Source: Burkholderia plantarii (GTDB lineage Bacteria; Pseudomonadota; Gammaproteobacteria; Burkholderiales; Burkholderiaceae). Taken from it: a DNA stretch of 64,000 bases. The stretch's first letter is position 1. Each line of letters opens with the position of its first letter. The position numbers and the translations under genes were made by a program. The notes beneath the pieces were generated by a model. The model was given only the letters and a program-made list of their open reading frames with translations. It made no database searches and was not told where the DNA came from. The stretch lies in contig NZ_CP007212.1 in NCBI RefSeq assembly GCF_001411805.1, forward strand, positions 3,968,001 to 4,032,000, given 5' to 3'. Below, in pieces: positions 25,393-35,169 of this stretch.

Positions 25393-26570
25393 CAGATGAT
25401 CTCCAGGTCGGCCCGCAGCGCGCCCGCGGCTTTCATCGCCTGCAGGATCGACATCAGGTCGGCCGGTGTGGCGCCGAGCGAGTTCAGCGCCTTGACGACG
25501 TCGGCGAGGTTCGCGCCGGCGTTGACGTAGCGCAGCGCGCCGTTGTCCTGCTTGAGCTGGATCTGCGACTGCTGCGCGACCACGGTCTGGCCGTTCGAGA
25601 ACGGCCCGGGCTGCGAAACGACGGGCTGCGTGTTGACGACGACGGACAGGTTGCCGTGCGCGACCGCGCAGTTCTGCAGCGTCACCATCTGGTTCATCAC
25701 GATCGAACCGGTGCGCGCGTTGAGGATCACCTTGGCCGCGGCGCGGTCCGGGTTCACCTCGAGGTTCTGCAGGCGTGCCATGAACGCGACCTGCTGGGCC
25801 GGATCGGCCGGCGCGGTCAGCTGGATGGTGCGGCCGTCCAGCGCGGTGGCGATGCCCGGCCCGAAGTTCGAATTCACGGCGGTGACGATGCGCTCGGCGG
25901 TGCCGTAGTCCATGTCGTTGAGCTGCAGCTGCAGCATGCCGTTCATCTGCGCGAGCGCGTTCGGCACCGAGCGCTCGATGATCGCGCCGGCGGCGATGCG
26001 CCCGGCCGCGAGCTGGTTGACCTGCACGCGGCTGCCGTTGGCGCTGGCGCCGGCGCCGCCCACCGCCATGTTGCCCTGCGCGAGCGCGTAGACCTGGCCG
26101 TCGGCGCCCTTCAGCGGCGTGAGCAGCAGCGTGCCGCCGCGCAGGCTCTTGGCGTTGCCGAGCGACGAGACGGTCACGTCGATCGCCTCGCCGGGACGCG
26201 CGAACGGCGGCAGCGTGGCGGTCACCATCACGGCCGCGACGTTCTTCAGCTGCAGGTTCGACAGCGAGGCGGTGCCGCCCGTCGAGGTGCCGTTGTTGAT
26301 CGAGATGCCGAGGTTCGCGAGCATGTTCGCGAGCGTCTGGGTCGTAAACGGCGTCTGGGTGGTCTGGTCGCCGGTGCCGTCGAGGCCCACCACGAGGCCG
26401 TAGCCGATCAGCGGGTTGTCGCGCACGCCCTGGATCTGCGCGAGATCCTTGAGGCGTTCGGCGCGCGCGCTCGCGGCCGGCAGCGCGACGCCGAGCGCGA
26501 ACGCCAGGCAGACGGCCAGCGCGGCGCGCAGGCCGCGCGGCAGGCGACGGAGGGAAAGGAATTCGGGCAT
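25392..26570 (-). CDS. flgI: Flagellar P-ring protein FlgI
   Basis: Forms the periplasmic P-ring around the rod; 392 aa from the ATG at 26570 (GGTGAG about 6 bases upstream). Two GTG codons just before it would overlap the end of flgH. A Sec signal peptide ends around [11 protein letters not shown], then [20 protein letters not shown], the family hallmark. [12 protein letters not shown] and the C-terminal [20 protein letters not shown] are also conserved. Normal length. Confidence 0.95.
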   Translation of the reverse strand: MPEFLSLRRLPRGLRAALAVCLAFALGVALPAASARAERLKDLAQIQGVRDNPLIGYGLVVGLDGTGDQTTQTPFTTQTLANMLANLGISINNGTSTGGTASLSNLQLKNVAAVMVTATLPPFARPGEAIDVTVSSLGNAKSLRGGTLLLTPLKGADGQVYALAQGNMAVGGAGASANGSRVQVNQLAAGRIAAGAIIERSVPNALAQMNGMLQLQLNDMDYGTAERIVTAVNSNFGPGIATALDGRTIQLTAPADPAQQVAFMARLQNLEVNPDRAAAKVILNARTGSIVMNQMVTLQNCAVAHGNLSVVVNTQPVVSQPGPFSNGQTVVAQQSQIQLKQDNGALRYVNAGANLADVVKALNSLGATPADLMSILQAMKAAGALRADLEII

Positions 26571-26575
26571 GCGGC

Positions 26576-27250
26576 TCACCACGGCGCGACGTTGAGGAAG
26601 AAGCGCTGCAGCCAGCCCATCGTCTCGGCTTCGTTGATGTAGCCCTTCGCCGAGTATTCGATGCGCGCGTCGGCCACCTGCGTGGAATACACCGAGTTCG
26701 CGCCCGAGATCGAGTTCGGATTGACCACGCCCGAGAAGCGCACGAACTCGTTGCCCTGATTGATCAGCATCTGCTTCTCGCCGCTCACCACCAGGTTGCC
26801 GTTGGGCAGCACGTTGGTGACGGTCACCGTGATGGTGCCGGTGAACGTGTTGGCCGCGGTCGCGCCGCCGGTGGCGGTGAACTTGTTGTCGCCGCTGGCG
26901 CTCAGGTTCGCCTTCGCGAACAGGCCGCCGAGGAAGCCGGCGGTCGGCACCTTGAAGTCGGTCGAGGTGCCGCGGTTCGCGTTCGCGCCCGACGACTTGG
27001 TCGCGTTGACGTTCTCCGCGATCATGATCGTCAGGATGTCGCCGATGTTGCGCGGGCGCTGATCCTCGAACAGCGGCCGGCCCGCGTAGCCGGGGTTGTA
27101 GATCGAGCCGGGTGCCTGCATCGACGGCGGCACCGGCGGCACGGCCGTCATCGGCTGTTGCGTGATCGGCTGACGCGGCACCTGCGCGCAGCCGGCAAAG
27201 GCGGCCGCGGCGGCGAACGCTGCGAATCGGGAAAGGCGAACCTGCTTCAT
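26576..27250 (-). CDS. flgH: Flagellar L-ring lipoprotein FlgH
   Basis: Outer-membrane L-ring subunit, 224 aa. The lipoprotein signal has [12 protein letters not shown] with Cys at about residue 21. [40 protein letters not shown] and the C-terminal [13 protein letters not shown] are family signatures. It follows flgG by 24 bases in the leftward operon. Confidence 0.95.
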   Translation of the reverse strand: MKQVRLSRFAAFAAAAAFAGCAQVPRQPITQQPMTAVPPVPPSMQAPGSIYNPGYAGRPLFEDQRPRNIGDILTIMIAENVNATKSSGANANRGTSTDFKVPTAGFLGGLFAKANLSASGDNKFTATGGATAANTFTGTITVTVTNVLPNGNLVVSGEKQMLINQGNEFVRFSGVVNPNSISGANSVYSTQVADARIEYSAKGYINEAETMGWLQRFFLNVAPW

Positions 27251-27274
27251 GATGACGTCGTGCCGGTCGGTCCG

Positions 27275-28063
27275 TTAGCTCTTCATCTGGTTGACGGTCT
27301 GCAGCATCTGGTCGGAGGTGGTCACGGCCTTGCTGTTGATCTCGTAGGCGCGCTGGGTCTGGATCATGTTGACCAGTTCCTGCACCACGTTCACGTTCGA
27401 CGATTCGACGTAGCCCTGGTTCAGCGAGCCCGCGCCGTTCAGGCCCGGCGTCGTCACGTTCGGCGCGCCCGACGAGGTGGTTTCCGCGAACAGGTTCTGG
27501 CCGAGCGCGTCGAGCCCGTCCGGGTTGATGAAGGTCGCCAGCTGCATCGCGCCGATCTGCACCGAGTTGGTCGAACCCGGCTGGGTGATCGTCACCACGC
27601 CGTCGGTGCCGATCGTCAGCGACTGCGCGTTCTGCGGCACGGTGATGGCCGGCAGCACCTGGTAGCCCGCCGAGGTGACGAGCTGGCCCTGGTTGTTGGT
27701 CTGGAACGAGCCGTCGCGCGTGTAGGCGGTGGTGCCGTCCGGCATCAGCACCTGGAAGAAGCCCTGGCCGTTGATCGCGACGTCGCGCGAGTTGCCGGTC
27801 TGCTGCAGGTTGCCCTGCGTGTAGAGCCGCTCGGTGGCCACCTGCTGCACGCCGGTGCCGAGCTGCAGGCCCGAGGGCAGCTCGGTCTGCTGCGTCGAGT
27901 TCGCGCCCGGCTGGCGCACCGTCTGGTACAGCAGATCCTCGAACACCGCGCGCGAGCCCTTGAAGCCGTTGGTGCTCACGTTCGCGAGGTTGTTCGAGAT
28001 CACGTCCATCTGCGCCTGCTGCGCATTCATGCCGGTCGCGGCGATGTAGAGGGATCGGTTCAC
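27275..28063 (-). CDS. flgG: Distal rod protein FlgG
   Basis: Major distal rod subunit, 262 aa, exactly the usual size. The N-terminal rod/hook motif is [20 protein letters not shown] and [20 protein letters not shown]. The C-terminal block is [20 protein letters not shown] and [13 protein letters not shown]. Part of the flgB-J operon, 31 bases after flgF. Confidence 0.96.
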   Translation of the reverse strand: MNRSLYIAATGMNAQQAQMDVISNNLANVSTNGFKGSRAVFEDLLYQTVRQPGANSTQQTELPSGLQLGTGVQQVATERLYTQGNLQQTGNSRDVAINGQGFFQVLMPDGTTAYTRDGSFQTNNQGQLVTSAGYQVLPAITVPQNAQSLTIGTDGVVTITQPGSTNSVQIGAMQLATFINPDGLDALGQNLFAETTSSGAPNVTTPGLNGAGSLNQGYVESSNVNVVQELVNMIQTQRAYEINSKAVTTSDQMLQTVNQMKS

Positions 28064-28094
28064 TGGGGTTTCTCCTGCGGATTCGGTGATCCGC

Positions 28095-28847
28095 TCAGCT
28101 GAAGCTGAGGATCTGGTTTGCGCTCTGCTCGTTCTGGTCGGCCGATTCGATCAGCTTGGTATGCAGCTGAAAGGCGCGCGCGTTGTCGAGCATCGACACC
28201 ATCGCGCTGACCGGATTCACGTTGCTGCCCTCGAGCGAATCGGGCGCGAGCTTGACGTTCGGGTCCACGTCGGCGGGATCGCCGTCGGCGGTGCGGAACA
28301 GGCCGTCGTCGCCGCGCTTCATGGTGGACGGGTCCGGATTGACGAGCTTCAGCTGGTCGACCAGCGCGATCGCCGAGGGCGGATCGCCCGCGGCGAGCAC
28401 CGACACCGTGCCGTCGACGCCGATCGTCACCTGCCCGTTCGGCGGCACGGCGATCGGGCCGCCGGTGCCGACCACCGGCAGGTTCGAGCCGTTCACCAGC
28501 TGGCCGTTCTCGTCGACGTGCAGGTTGCCGGCGCGCGTGTAGGCCTCGCTGCCGTCGGGCGCGAGCACGGTGAGCCAGCCCTGCCCCTGCACCGCCACGT
28601 CGAGCGGGTTGCCGGTGCGCGAGATCGGGCCGGCCGAATAGTCGGCGCCCGGCGTCGAGCTCAGCACGAAGGTGCGGGTCGTGTCGGGGTTGCTGGCCTC
28701 GCCGAAATTCATCGGCACCGCACGGTAGGTCGCGAGCTGCGCGCGAAAACCGGTCGTCGACGTGTTCGCGAGGTTGTTCGCGATCACGGACTGCTGGTCG
28801 AGCGCCTGATCCGCGCCCGTCATTGCCGTATAGATCAGTCGGTCCAT
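28095..28847 (-). CDS. flgF: Proximal rod protein FlgF
   Basis: Rod subunit, 250 aa. N-terminal [20 protein letters not shown] and [20 protein letters not shown], with C-terminal [20 protein letters not shown], are the FlgF/rod signatures. Shorter than FlgG and lying between flgE and flgG, as in the canonical order. Confidence 0.95.
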   Translation of the reverse strand: MDRLIYTAMTGADQALDQQSVIANNLANTSTTGFRAQLATYRAVPMNFGEASNPDTTRTFVLSSTPGADYSAGPISRTGNPLDVAVQGQGWLTVLAPDGSEAYTRAGNLHVDENGQLVNGSNLPVVGTGGPIAVPPNGQVTIGVDGTVSVLAAGDPPSAIALVDQLKLVNPDPSTMKRGDDGLFRTADGDPADVDPNVKLAPDSLEGSNVNPVSAMVSMLDNARAFQLHTKLIESADQNEQSANQILSFS

Positions 28848-28878
28848 GGTCGTCCGTTCCGGTTTCGCGCGCCGCGCA

Positions 28879-30123
28879 TTACAGGTTGAGCAGCGTCTGG
28901 TCGACGGTCTGCTGGGTCTTGATGGTCTGCGCGTTGGCCTGGTAGTTGCGCTGCGCGGTGATCAGGTTGACCAGCTCGCCCGTCAGGTCGACCGTCGAAT
29001 CCTCGGTCGTGCTGCCCTTGATGGTGCCGTGGTTGGTGCTGCCCGGCACGCCGACCTGCGGCACGCCCGACGCGGCGGTCTGGATGTACTGGTTGCCGCC
29101 GATGCTGGTCAGGCCTTGCGGATCGTTGAAGTTCACCACGATCACCTGGCCGAGCTTCATGCTCTGGCCGTTCGAGTAGCTGCCGGTGATGGTGCCGTCG
29201 GCGGCCACCGAGTAGTTCTGCAGCGCGCCCGATGCGAAGCCGTCGGCGACCAGGTTCGACACGCCGCTCTTGGTCGCGCCGAACTGGGTCGAGCCGGTCA
29301 GGTCGATGGTGATCGCCTGCGGCGTCACCGCGCCGGTGGTGTTGGTCAGGCTGAACGTGAACTTGTCGGTGGTGGCGGTCGGGTTGCCGTCCGTGCCCAC
29401 CGTGCCGATCAGCTTGCCCGAGCTGTCGAACTTGGCCGTGCCGAGGTCGGTCGGGGTGGTGTTGTCGGCGCCCGCGTACACTTCCCAGCTGCCGGTGGTG
29501 GTCGACTTCACGAAGTACAGGTTGACGGTCTGCGCGTTGCCGAGCGAGTCGAACGCCTGCACCGGCTGCTTGAGCGTGTAGGTGGACGAATCGCTGAAGT
29601 TGAACGGCGAGTTGGTCTGCGCCGTGTCGGTCGTGCTCAGGTTGAACTGGCCCGTGATCGACGCGGTCGCCTTCGGCGGGATGTTGCCCTGCGGCGCCGT
29701 CAGCGGCACGATCGCCGAGGTGTTGATGGTGCCGTCGGCGTTCACGCCGTAGCCCATCAGCTGGCCGCCGGCCGAGTTCGTGATGTTGCCTTTCGCGTCC
29801 GGGCTGAACTCGCCGTCACGCGTGTAGGTGGTCACGCCGTTCGAATTCACCTCGAAGAAACCGTTGCCCGAGATCGCCATGCTCAGCGGGTTCTGCGAGG
29901 TGGTGAAGCCGCCCTGCTGGAACACCTGCGCGACCGTCGCCAGCTGCGTGCCGATACCGATGCCGTTGGCGACCGCGCCCGACACCGAATTCGCGTACAA
30001 GTCCGAGAACTGCGCCGTGGCGGACTTGAAGCCGACCGTGTTCGCGTTCGCGATGTTGTTGCCGATCACGTCGAGATCGCTCGACGCACCCTGCAAACCG
30101 CTCAAACCCTGTTGATAACCCAT
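28879..30123 (-). CDS. flgE: Flagellar hook protein FlgE
   Basis: Structural subunit of the hook, 414 aa. N-terminal QQGLSGLQGASSDLDVIGNN and ANANTVGFKSATAQFSDLYA; C-terminal STEDSTVDLTGELVNLITAQ and RNYQANAQTIKTQQTVDQTL. The central domain is Thr/Ser-rich and variable. It follows flgD by 31 bases. Confidence 0.96.
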   Translation of the reverse strand: MGYQQGLSGLQGASSDLDVIGNNIANANTVGFKSATAQFSDLYANSVSGAVANGIGIGTQLATVAQVFQQGGFTTSQNPLSMAISGNGFFEVNSNGVTTYTRDGEFSPDAKGNITNSAGGQLMGYGVNADGTINTSAIVPLTAPQGNIPPKATASITGQFNLSTTDTAQTNSPFNFSDSSTYTLKQPVQAFDSLGNAQTVNLYFVKSTTTGSWEVYAGADNTTPTDLGTAKFDSSGKLIGTVGTDGNPTATTDKFTFSLTNTTGAVTPQAITIDLTGSTQFGATKSGVSNLVADGFASGALQNYSVAADGTITGSYSNGQSMKLGQVIVVNFNDPQGLTSIGGNQYIQTAASGVPQVGVPGSTNHGTIKGSTTEDSTVDLTGELVNLITAQRNYQANAQTIKTQQTVDQTLLNL

Positions 30124-30154
30124 GTTGGTCTCCGATGGCGCGAGGCCGGATCAG

Positions 30155-30949
30155 TTAGGTGGACGAGGAATTGTTGTTATCGCTGCCGGAACCGCTGCCC
30201 GATCCGCTGCCGGAGCCGCTGCCCGAACCGCTGGAGCCGCTCGAGGCCGCCGGGAAGATCGCGCCGACGTTCGGCAGGCCGACCGTGGTGCCGTTCGACA
30301 GCACCAGGCCCGGCGTGCCGTCGGCCTGGCGGATCACGCTCTGCACCTGCGCGGCCGTGAGCGTGGTCGCCGTGTTGGTGGCGCCCGTGCCGTCCGTGTA
30401 GCTCGCGCTGATGGTGTACTTGCCGTCGGGCAGCGTCGCGCCCGACGAGTCGGTCGGGGTCCAGTTGAACGGGATCGTGCCGGCTGCCTGCGCGCCCGCG
30501 TCGATGGTGTTGACCACCGTGCCGGCCGAGTTCTTGATGGTGACTTTCACGTCGGTGGCGGCGGCCGGCAGTTCCACGCCGAAGCCCGTGCCGGTGCCGC
30601 TCGCGACGTTGAGCGTGCTGCCGGGGGCCAGCACGTTGGTGCCGATCAGCAGCGCCGCCTGGGTCTGCTGGCCGGCGGTGAGCTGCGAGGACAGCGAGGA
30701 CAGCGACGAGTTGAGCTGCGCGATGCCGCTCACGGTGTTGATCTGCGCGAGCTGGGACGTCATCTGCGAGCTGTCAACCGGGCTCGTCGGGTCCTGGTTC
30801 TGCAGCTGCGTGACGAGCAGCGTCAGGAAGGTCTGCTGCAGGTCCGCCGCCGAGGTCGACGACAGGCCGCTGTTGTTGCTCATCGTATCGGTCGGCACGT
30901 TGCTCGTGTTGGTGCCGTTGCTGCCGATCGAGTTGGTCGTGGAGCTCAT
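30155..30949 (-). CDS. flgD: Hook assembly scaffold FlgD with Gly-Ser tail
   Basis: Cap protein required for hook polymerisation, 264 aa. N-terminal FlgD domain: TFLTLLVTQLQNQDPTSPVD and SSQMTSQLAQINTVSGIAQL. A FlgD Ig-like part follows (GTIPFNWTPTDSSGATLPDG, GKYTISASYTDG). The last ~30 residues are a low-complexity tail of GSGSGS repeats ending DNNNSSST, encoded at about 30155-30245, which is not usual for the family. E. coli FlgD is about 230 aa, so the tail accounts for the added length. Confidence 0.93.
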   Translation of the reverse strand: MSSTTNSIGSNGTNTSNVPTDTMSNNSGLSSTSAADLQQTFLTLLVTQLQNQDPTSPVDSSQMTSQLAQINTVSGIAQLNSSLSSLSSQLTAGQQTQAALLIGTNVLAPGSTLNVASGTGTGFGVELPAAATDVKVTIKNSAGTVVNTIDAGAQAAGTIPFNWTPTDSSGATLPDGKYTISASYTDGTGATNTATTLTAAQVQSVIRQADGTPGLVLSNGTTVGLPNVGAIFPAASSGSSGSGSGSGSGSGSGSGSDNNNSSST

Positions 30950-31056
30950 CTCCGGTTTGCCTTTCGCGAGTTCGCGGATACGCTGGGTCGGGTTGGGAAA
31001 CGGTCGCGGGGTGAACCATGGGCCGCGCCAGCGCGCCCCGGTTCACGGCACGGCAC

Positions 31057-31482
31057 TCAGGTGCCGATCGTCAAGGTCTTCAGCATCAGCTGCTTGGCGG
31101 TGTTCAGCGTCTCCACGTTCGCCTGGTACGAGCGCGAGGCCGAGATCATGTTCACCATCTCCTGCACCGGGTCGACGTTCGGCAGCGTCACGTAGCCGTT
31201 GGCGTCGGCCGTCGGGTTCGACGGGTCGTAGCTGGTCTTCATCGGCGACGGATCGTCGATCACCTGCTTGACCTGCACGCCGCCCACTCCCTGCCCGGAG
31301 CGCGTGCGCGCGCCGCCGATCGGCTGGGTCTCGAACACCACCTGCTTGGCGCGGTACGGCTTGCCGTCCGGGCCGGTCACGCTGTCCGCGTTCGCCAGGT
31401 TCGACGCGGTCACGTTCAGGCGCTGGGATTCGGCGGACATCGCCGAACCGGCGACGTCGAAGATGTTCATCAGCGAAGGCAT
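31057..31482 (-). CDS. flgC: Proximal rod protein FlgC
   Basis: Rod subunit, 141 aa. [35 protein letters not shown], and the C-terminal [20 protein letters not shown] are diagnostic. Second gene of the operon, 43 bases after flgB. Confidence 0.95.
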   Translation of the reverse strand: MPSLMNIFDVAGSAMSAESQRLNVTASNLANADSVTGPDGKPYRAKQVVFETQPIGGARTRSGQGVGGVQVKQVIDDPSPMKTSYDPSNPTADANGYVTLPNVDPVQEMVNMISASRSYQANVETLNTAKQLMLKTLTIGT

Positions 31483-31525
31483 GCGGATTCCTCGTTTGCG
31501 GCTGGAAGGATGGCGGCGGGCCGGC

Positions 31526-32014
31526 TTACGAGCCCGACGTGATCGCGGCGAGCATCGCCTTGATCTGGCCGGTCACCACCGTCATGCCGGCTTCGAAATG
31601 CACCGTGTTGTCGGCGAACTGCACGCGCTCGGCGTCGAGATCGACCGTGTTGCCGTCCAGCGACGGCTGGTTCGGGATCCGGTACGCGGCGCGGCCGAAG
31701 TTGTCGGTCGGGCCGCCGGTGGCCGAGAGCCGCGTGTTGCCGCTCATGTGGCCCGGCTCGGTCGACACCAGCGTCATCCCGCTCGTCACGCCGGCCGGCT
31801 GCGCGAGCGGAAGCTGGGTGGCGTTGTCGGTCGTGGCCTGGCCGGCCTGCTGCTTGAGCGAGCGGCCGAGCGCCGAGGCGAAATCGACGTCGCGGGCCTG
31901 GTAGCCCGGGGTGTCGGCGTTCGCGATGTTCGACGACAGCAGTTCCTGCCGGTACGAGCGAACGTCCAGCGCCTGGCGGCCGAACGCGAATTCGGCGTCG
32001 AGTTTGTCCATCAT
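31526..32014 (-). CDS. flgB: Proximal rod protein FlgB
   Basis: First gene of the leftward flgB-J operon, 162 aa. N-terminal [20 protein letters not shown] and [21 protein letters not shown]-terminal [20 protein letters not shown]. Start at the first of two adjacent ATGs (32014), with GGAGGAA about 8 bases upstream. Divergent from flgA across about 210 bases that must carry both promoters. Confidence 0.94.
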   Translation of the reverse strand: MMDKLDAEFAFGRQALDVRSYRQELLSSNIANADTPGYQARDVDFASALGRSLKQQAGQATTDNATQLPLAQPAGVTSGMTLVSTEPGHMSGNTRLSATGGPTDNFGRAAYRIPNQPSLDGNTVDLDAERVQFADNTVHFEAGMTVVTGQIKAMLAAITSGS

Positions 32015-32227
32015 CGTGCGTTCCTCCATCGGGAGCGGTGCGGCGCCCCCTCCCCGCGCGCCATGCGGCGGCAAAAGAGACGCTTTTCGATGACAGCCAT
32101 CGTAGGCGGGAGACGCAAGCGGCAATCGGGCGAATAACCGGCAAAGCCCCCCTCTATTCATCGTTTGCCGCGGCACCCGGCTGCCTAGAATGCGATCCCG
32201 TACCAACGGATTCTCGAGGAGGCGGCG

Positions 32228-33841
32228 ATGACGACGACGGACGCGAGCGCAGCGGCAGGCGCGGCACGCGGCTTCGGCGCGCGCGCCGGCTCTGCGCGCG
32301 CGCTCCCCGCCCTCCGCTCCCGCCTGGCCCTGCTGGCGCTGGGCCTGGCCGCGCTGCTGCCGAACCTCGCCGCCGCGCAGGCGGCCGGCGGCGACGGCAT
32401 GATCGTGATTCCGGGCCGCGGCGAATCGGCCGAGACGGCGCTCGCCAACGCCACCGCGCACGGCGTGAACACCCCTGCGCACGCGCCCACGTCGAGCCTG
32501 TCGTCCTACAGCGCCGCCGAATTACGCAACGCTTACGGCGCCGGCAGCGGCAGCCGCGGCGCCGCGCCCGAGGCCGCCCCCGCGCCCGCCGGCACCATCG
32601 GCATCGTGCAGGGCGCCGGCGGCGACAGCGCGCTGCGCGCCGCCGCGATGGGCGAGGCGCCCGCCGCCCTGCCCGAACCGCCGATCTACCCCACGCCCGG
32701 CAGCGCACCGTCGCGGCCCGCCGTGAATCGCGCGGCACCGCGCGCCGACCACGCCGGCGCCGGCGCCGGCGCCACCACGGGCAATGAAGCGGCCGGCTAT
32801 GCCGCCGGTTACGCGGCCGGCGTCGCCGCGGCGCGCCGCGCGGCTGCCGCCCAACCGACCCAACCGACCCAACCGACCCAACCGACCCAACCCGCGCCGG
32901 CGCCGCGCTACCCGTCGACCGTGCAGCGCGGTCCGGCCGGCACGCCGGCCACGGCGGGCGGCACCGTGCGCGCCGTCTATTCGCCGGGCGCGACTGAACA
33001 CGCGCCGGCCGGCCAGGACGCGGCGGGCAGCGCGATGCGCTACGCGGCGCCGGCCGTGATGCGCGTCTCGGCGCGCCAGAGCGCCCCGGCGCCCAGCGCC
33101 GTCGCCGCCGTGGTGGCGCCCAACCCGGCGCCCGCTGCTGCCGCCGCCCCGGCCGCCGCGCCCGCCCAGAACGCCAGCACGGCCCAGCCCGACGCCCAGG
33201 TCGTCGGCCAGCCGACCGGCCAGCAGGACCCGGAGGCGATCCGCGCCGCGGCGCTCGCGTTCCTGCACCAGCAGACGGCCGGCCTGCCCGGCAAGGCGAC
33301 GATCACGGTGGCCGCCGCGTTCCCGCGCGGGCTCGCGGCCTGCACCACGCTCGAACCGTTCCTGCCGACCGGCGCGCGGCTCTGGGGCCGCACCACGGTG
33401 GGCGTGCGCTGCGCCGGCGCGCGGCCGTGGACCATCTACCTGCAGTCGAAGATCGAGGTCCACGGCAGCTACTACGTGGCCGCCCACGCGCTCGCGCCGG
33501 GCGACGTGCTGACGGCCGCCGACCTCGTCGCGCGCGACGGCGACCTGACCATGCTGCCGCTCGCCGTGATCACCGATCCGGCACAGGCGGTGGGCGGCAC
33601 CTCGCTGGTGCGCGTCGCGGCCGGGCTGCCGCTGCGTCAGGACATGCTGCGCAGCGCCTCGTCGGTCACCATCGGCCAGACCGTGCGCGTGGTGGCGGCC
33701 GGCCAGGGATTCTCGATTTCGTCGGAAGGCAGCGTGATGAACAACGCGGGGCCGGGACAGCAGGTGCGGGTGCGGCTGGCCGCCGGCCAGATCGTGACGG
33801 CGGTGGTGAAGGACGGAAACACGGTGGAAGTTCCGTTATGA
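32228..33841 (+). CDS. flgA: P-ring assembly chaperone FlgA with long N-terminal extension
   Basis: Periplasmic chaperone for FlgI P-ring assembly. At 537 aa it is more than twice the E. coli length (about 220). The C-terminal ~220 residues are a normal FlgA/SAF domain: FLHQQTAGLPGKATITVAAA, YYVAAHALAPGDVLTAADLV, VRVAAGLPLRQDMLRSASSV, ISSEGSVMNNAGPGQQVRVR. The N-terminal ~315 residues have a signal-like hydrophobic stretch (~31-50) and then a low-complexity Ala/Pro/Gly-rich region containing four tandem 9-base units encoding Gln-Pro-Thr. An internal later start cannot be excluded, but a start ahead of the hydrophobic stretch is needed for export. Divergent from flgB. Confidence 0.88.
   Translation: MTTTDASAAAGAARGFGARAGSARALPALRSRLALLALGLAALLPNLAAAQAAGGDGMIVIPGRGESAETALANATAHGVNTPAHAPTSSLSSYSAAELRNAYGAGSGSRGAAPEAAPAPAGTIGIVQGAGGDSALRAAAMGEAPAALPEPPIYPTPGSAPSRPAVNRAAPRADHAGAGAGATTGNEAAGYAAGYAAGVAAARRAAAAQPTQPTQPTQPTQPAPAPRYPSTVQRGPAGTPATAGGTVRAVYSPGATEHAPAGQDAAGSAMRYAAPAVMRVSARQSAPAPSAVAAVVAPNPAPAAAAAPAAAPAQNASTAQPDAQVVGQPTGQQDPEAIRAAALAFLHQQTAGLPGKATITVAAAFPRGLAACTTLEPFLPTGARLWGRTTVGVRCAGARPWTIYLQSKIEVHGSYYVAAHALAPGDVLTAADLVARDGDLTMLPLAVITDPAQAVGGTSLVRVAAGLPLRQDMLRSASSVTIGQTVRVVAAGQGFSISSEGSVMNNAGPGQQVRVRLAAGQIVTAVVKDGNTVEVPL
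32851..32892 (+). repeat. Tandem 9-base repeat inside flgA
   Basis: Four exact copies of CCAACCGAC followed by a partial fifth, encoding repeating Gln-Pro-Thr. The unit is a multiple of three, so copy-number change would keep the frame. Confidence 0.9.
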
Positions 33842-33915
33842 TGGGCGCGGCCGCCGGTGCGGCCGGAAAGATTGCAATCTTTTGTTTCTGCAAGCCTTTA
33901 CGGATGGACGGACGC

Positions 33916-33942
33916 TAAAGTTCGGCGCGGACCTGCCGTTAT
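33916..33942 (+). promoter_or_regulatory. Sigma-28 (FliA) promoter for flgMN
   Basis: TAAAGTTC (33916-33923), 11 bases, GCCGTTAT (33935-33942). Against TAAAGTTT-N11-GCCGATAA this is 7 of 8 in the -35, 6 of 8 in the -10, with exact spacing. It lies just ahead of flgM and implies the usual late-class feedback on the anti-sigma factor. Confidence 0.8.
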
Positions 33943-33970
33943 CTCGCTCAAATCGTTCAGGAAGCCCATC

Positions 33971-34306
33971 GTGAAAATCGATACCACCCCCGCCACGAAC
34001 GTCCGCCCGGCGTCCACCGACGCCGCTTCGTCGCGTAATCAGGCCAGCAGCAGCGCCGCCCCGTCGGCAGCCGCGCAGGCCGAAAGCGCGCCGGCCGGCG
34101 GCGATGCGAACGTGAATCTGTCCTCCCTGTCCACGAACCTGCGTTCGCTCGCAGCTTCGGGATCGGCCGACATCGACACCGCGAAAGTGCAGTCGATCCG
34201 CGACGCGATCAAGAATGGATCGCTGACGATCGACACCGGCAAGATCGCGGACGGCGTGCTGCAGACGGCCAGCGAGCTGCTGCGCGCGCCGGCGAACCTC
34301 GGCTGA
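33971..34306 (+). CDS. flgM: Anti-sigma-28 factor FlgM
   Basis: Holds FliA (sigma-28) inactive until it is exported through the completed hook; 111 aa. It starts with GTG at 33971 (VKIDTTPATNV), with AGGAAG about 8 bases upstream. The C-terminal FliA-binding part has SADIDTAKVQSIRDAIKNGS and IDTGKIADGVLQTASELL. The N-terminus is Ser/Ala-rich and probably disordered, as expected. Transcribed from a sigma-28 promoter that should give feedback control. Confidence 0.93.
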   Translation: MKIDTTPATNVRPASTDAASSRNQASSSAAPSAAAQAESAPAGGDANVNLSSLSTNLRSLAASGSADIDTAKVQSIRDAIKNGSLTIDTGKIADGVLQTASELLRAPANLG

Positions 34307-34372
34307 GCACGACGCGGATGACGCCCTTGGGCGCGCGGATGGTCCGTGCGCCGTCGTTTTGAGCGAGATGCA

Positions 34373-34813
34373 ATGAAAGAAGCCCTGCTGGCGACGATCA
34401 ACGACGAACACGCGACGGTCGAGGCCTTCGCGTCGCTGCTCGTCTACGAGCAAAAGGCGCTGACGGCCGCATCGCCGGCCGACGCGCTGCCGGACATCAT
34501 CGCGCGCAAGACGGAGCTGGTCGAACGGCTCGCGTCGCTGGAAAAGCAGCGCGACCTGCAGCTCGCGGCCCTCGGCTACGCCGCCGGCAAGGCCGGCATC
34601 GACGCGGCCGCCGAGCGCGACCCCGGCATCGCGAGCCGCTGGAAGCTGCTGCGCGACGCCACCGAGCGCGCGCGCCACGCCAACATGAACAACGGCATGC
34701 TGATCCGCATCCGCATGGACTACAACGAGCGCACGCTCCAGGTGCTGCGCGCGCAGCCCGCGCGCGCCGGCCTCTACGGCCCCGACGGCCGCGTGTCCAA
34801 TTCGGCGCGCTGA
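34373..34813 (+). CDS. flgN: Flagellar export chaperone FlgN
   Basis: Cytoplasmic chaperone for FlgK and FlgL, 146 aa. Helical throughout: LATINDEHATVEAFASLLVY, IIARKTELVERLASLEKQRD, NNGMLIRIRMDYNERTLQVL, and LYGPDGRVS near the C-terminus, a FlgN hallmark. Start at 34373 with GAGCGAG upstream. It follows flgM by 66 bases and probably shares its transcript; a hairpin lies after its stop. Confidence 0.92.
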   Translation: MKEALLATINDEHATVEAFASLLVYEQKALTAASPADALPDIIARKTELVERLASLEKQRDLQLAALGYAAGKAGIDAAAERDPGIASRWKLLRDATERARHANMNNGMLIRIRMDYNERTLQVLRAQPARAGLYGPDGRVSNSAR

Positions 34814-34819
34814 GCGCGA

Positions 34820-34854
34820 CGAGCGGCAGGCGCCGCTCGCCCCCGGTTTTTTCC
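34820..34854 (+). terminator. Terminator after flgN
   Basis: A perfect 8-bp stem (34820-34827 with 34832-34839, loop AGGC) is followed by CCCCCGG and six T residues, then further T runs to about 34870. It starts 7 bases after the flgN stop. Confidence 0.7.
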
Positions 34855-34870
34855 GGTTTTTCCCCGTTTC

Positions 34871-35169
34871 TTTCGTTTGGCCGGGCGGGTGCCGACAGCG
34901 GCGCCGGCGCGGCGATGGCATGAGGTTGATGTCTGTCGCCGGTCGCGATCGCCAGGGCGGCTCCGTCCGGCTTGCGTCCCGCTCACGCTCAGTCCCGCCA
35001 GCCCGCCCTCTCCGGCTTCGATAGACGTCGCGTCGGGCGTTGCGCGTCGCGAAACGAGCCCCGGGCGTCACCGCAAGCCGGCGAGCGCCACCGCAAGCTT
35101 CAGTCCGCCACCGGCCCCGCGCCGCCGCTCACGCCGGAACCGGCACGATCACCCGCCGCGCTTCGTCGC
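34871..35169. other. Intergenic region between flgN and cca
   Basis: About 300 bases between the convergent flgN and cca genes. Apart from the terminator near 34820-34854, I see no gene, repeat or clear regulatory element. Confidence 0.5.

Noticed and set aside
32851..32892. Short tandem array considered as a CRISPR or satellite
   Set aside because: Units are 9 bases with no spacers and lie in frame within flgA.
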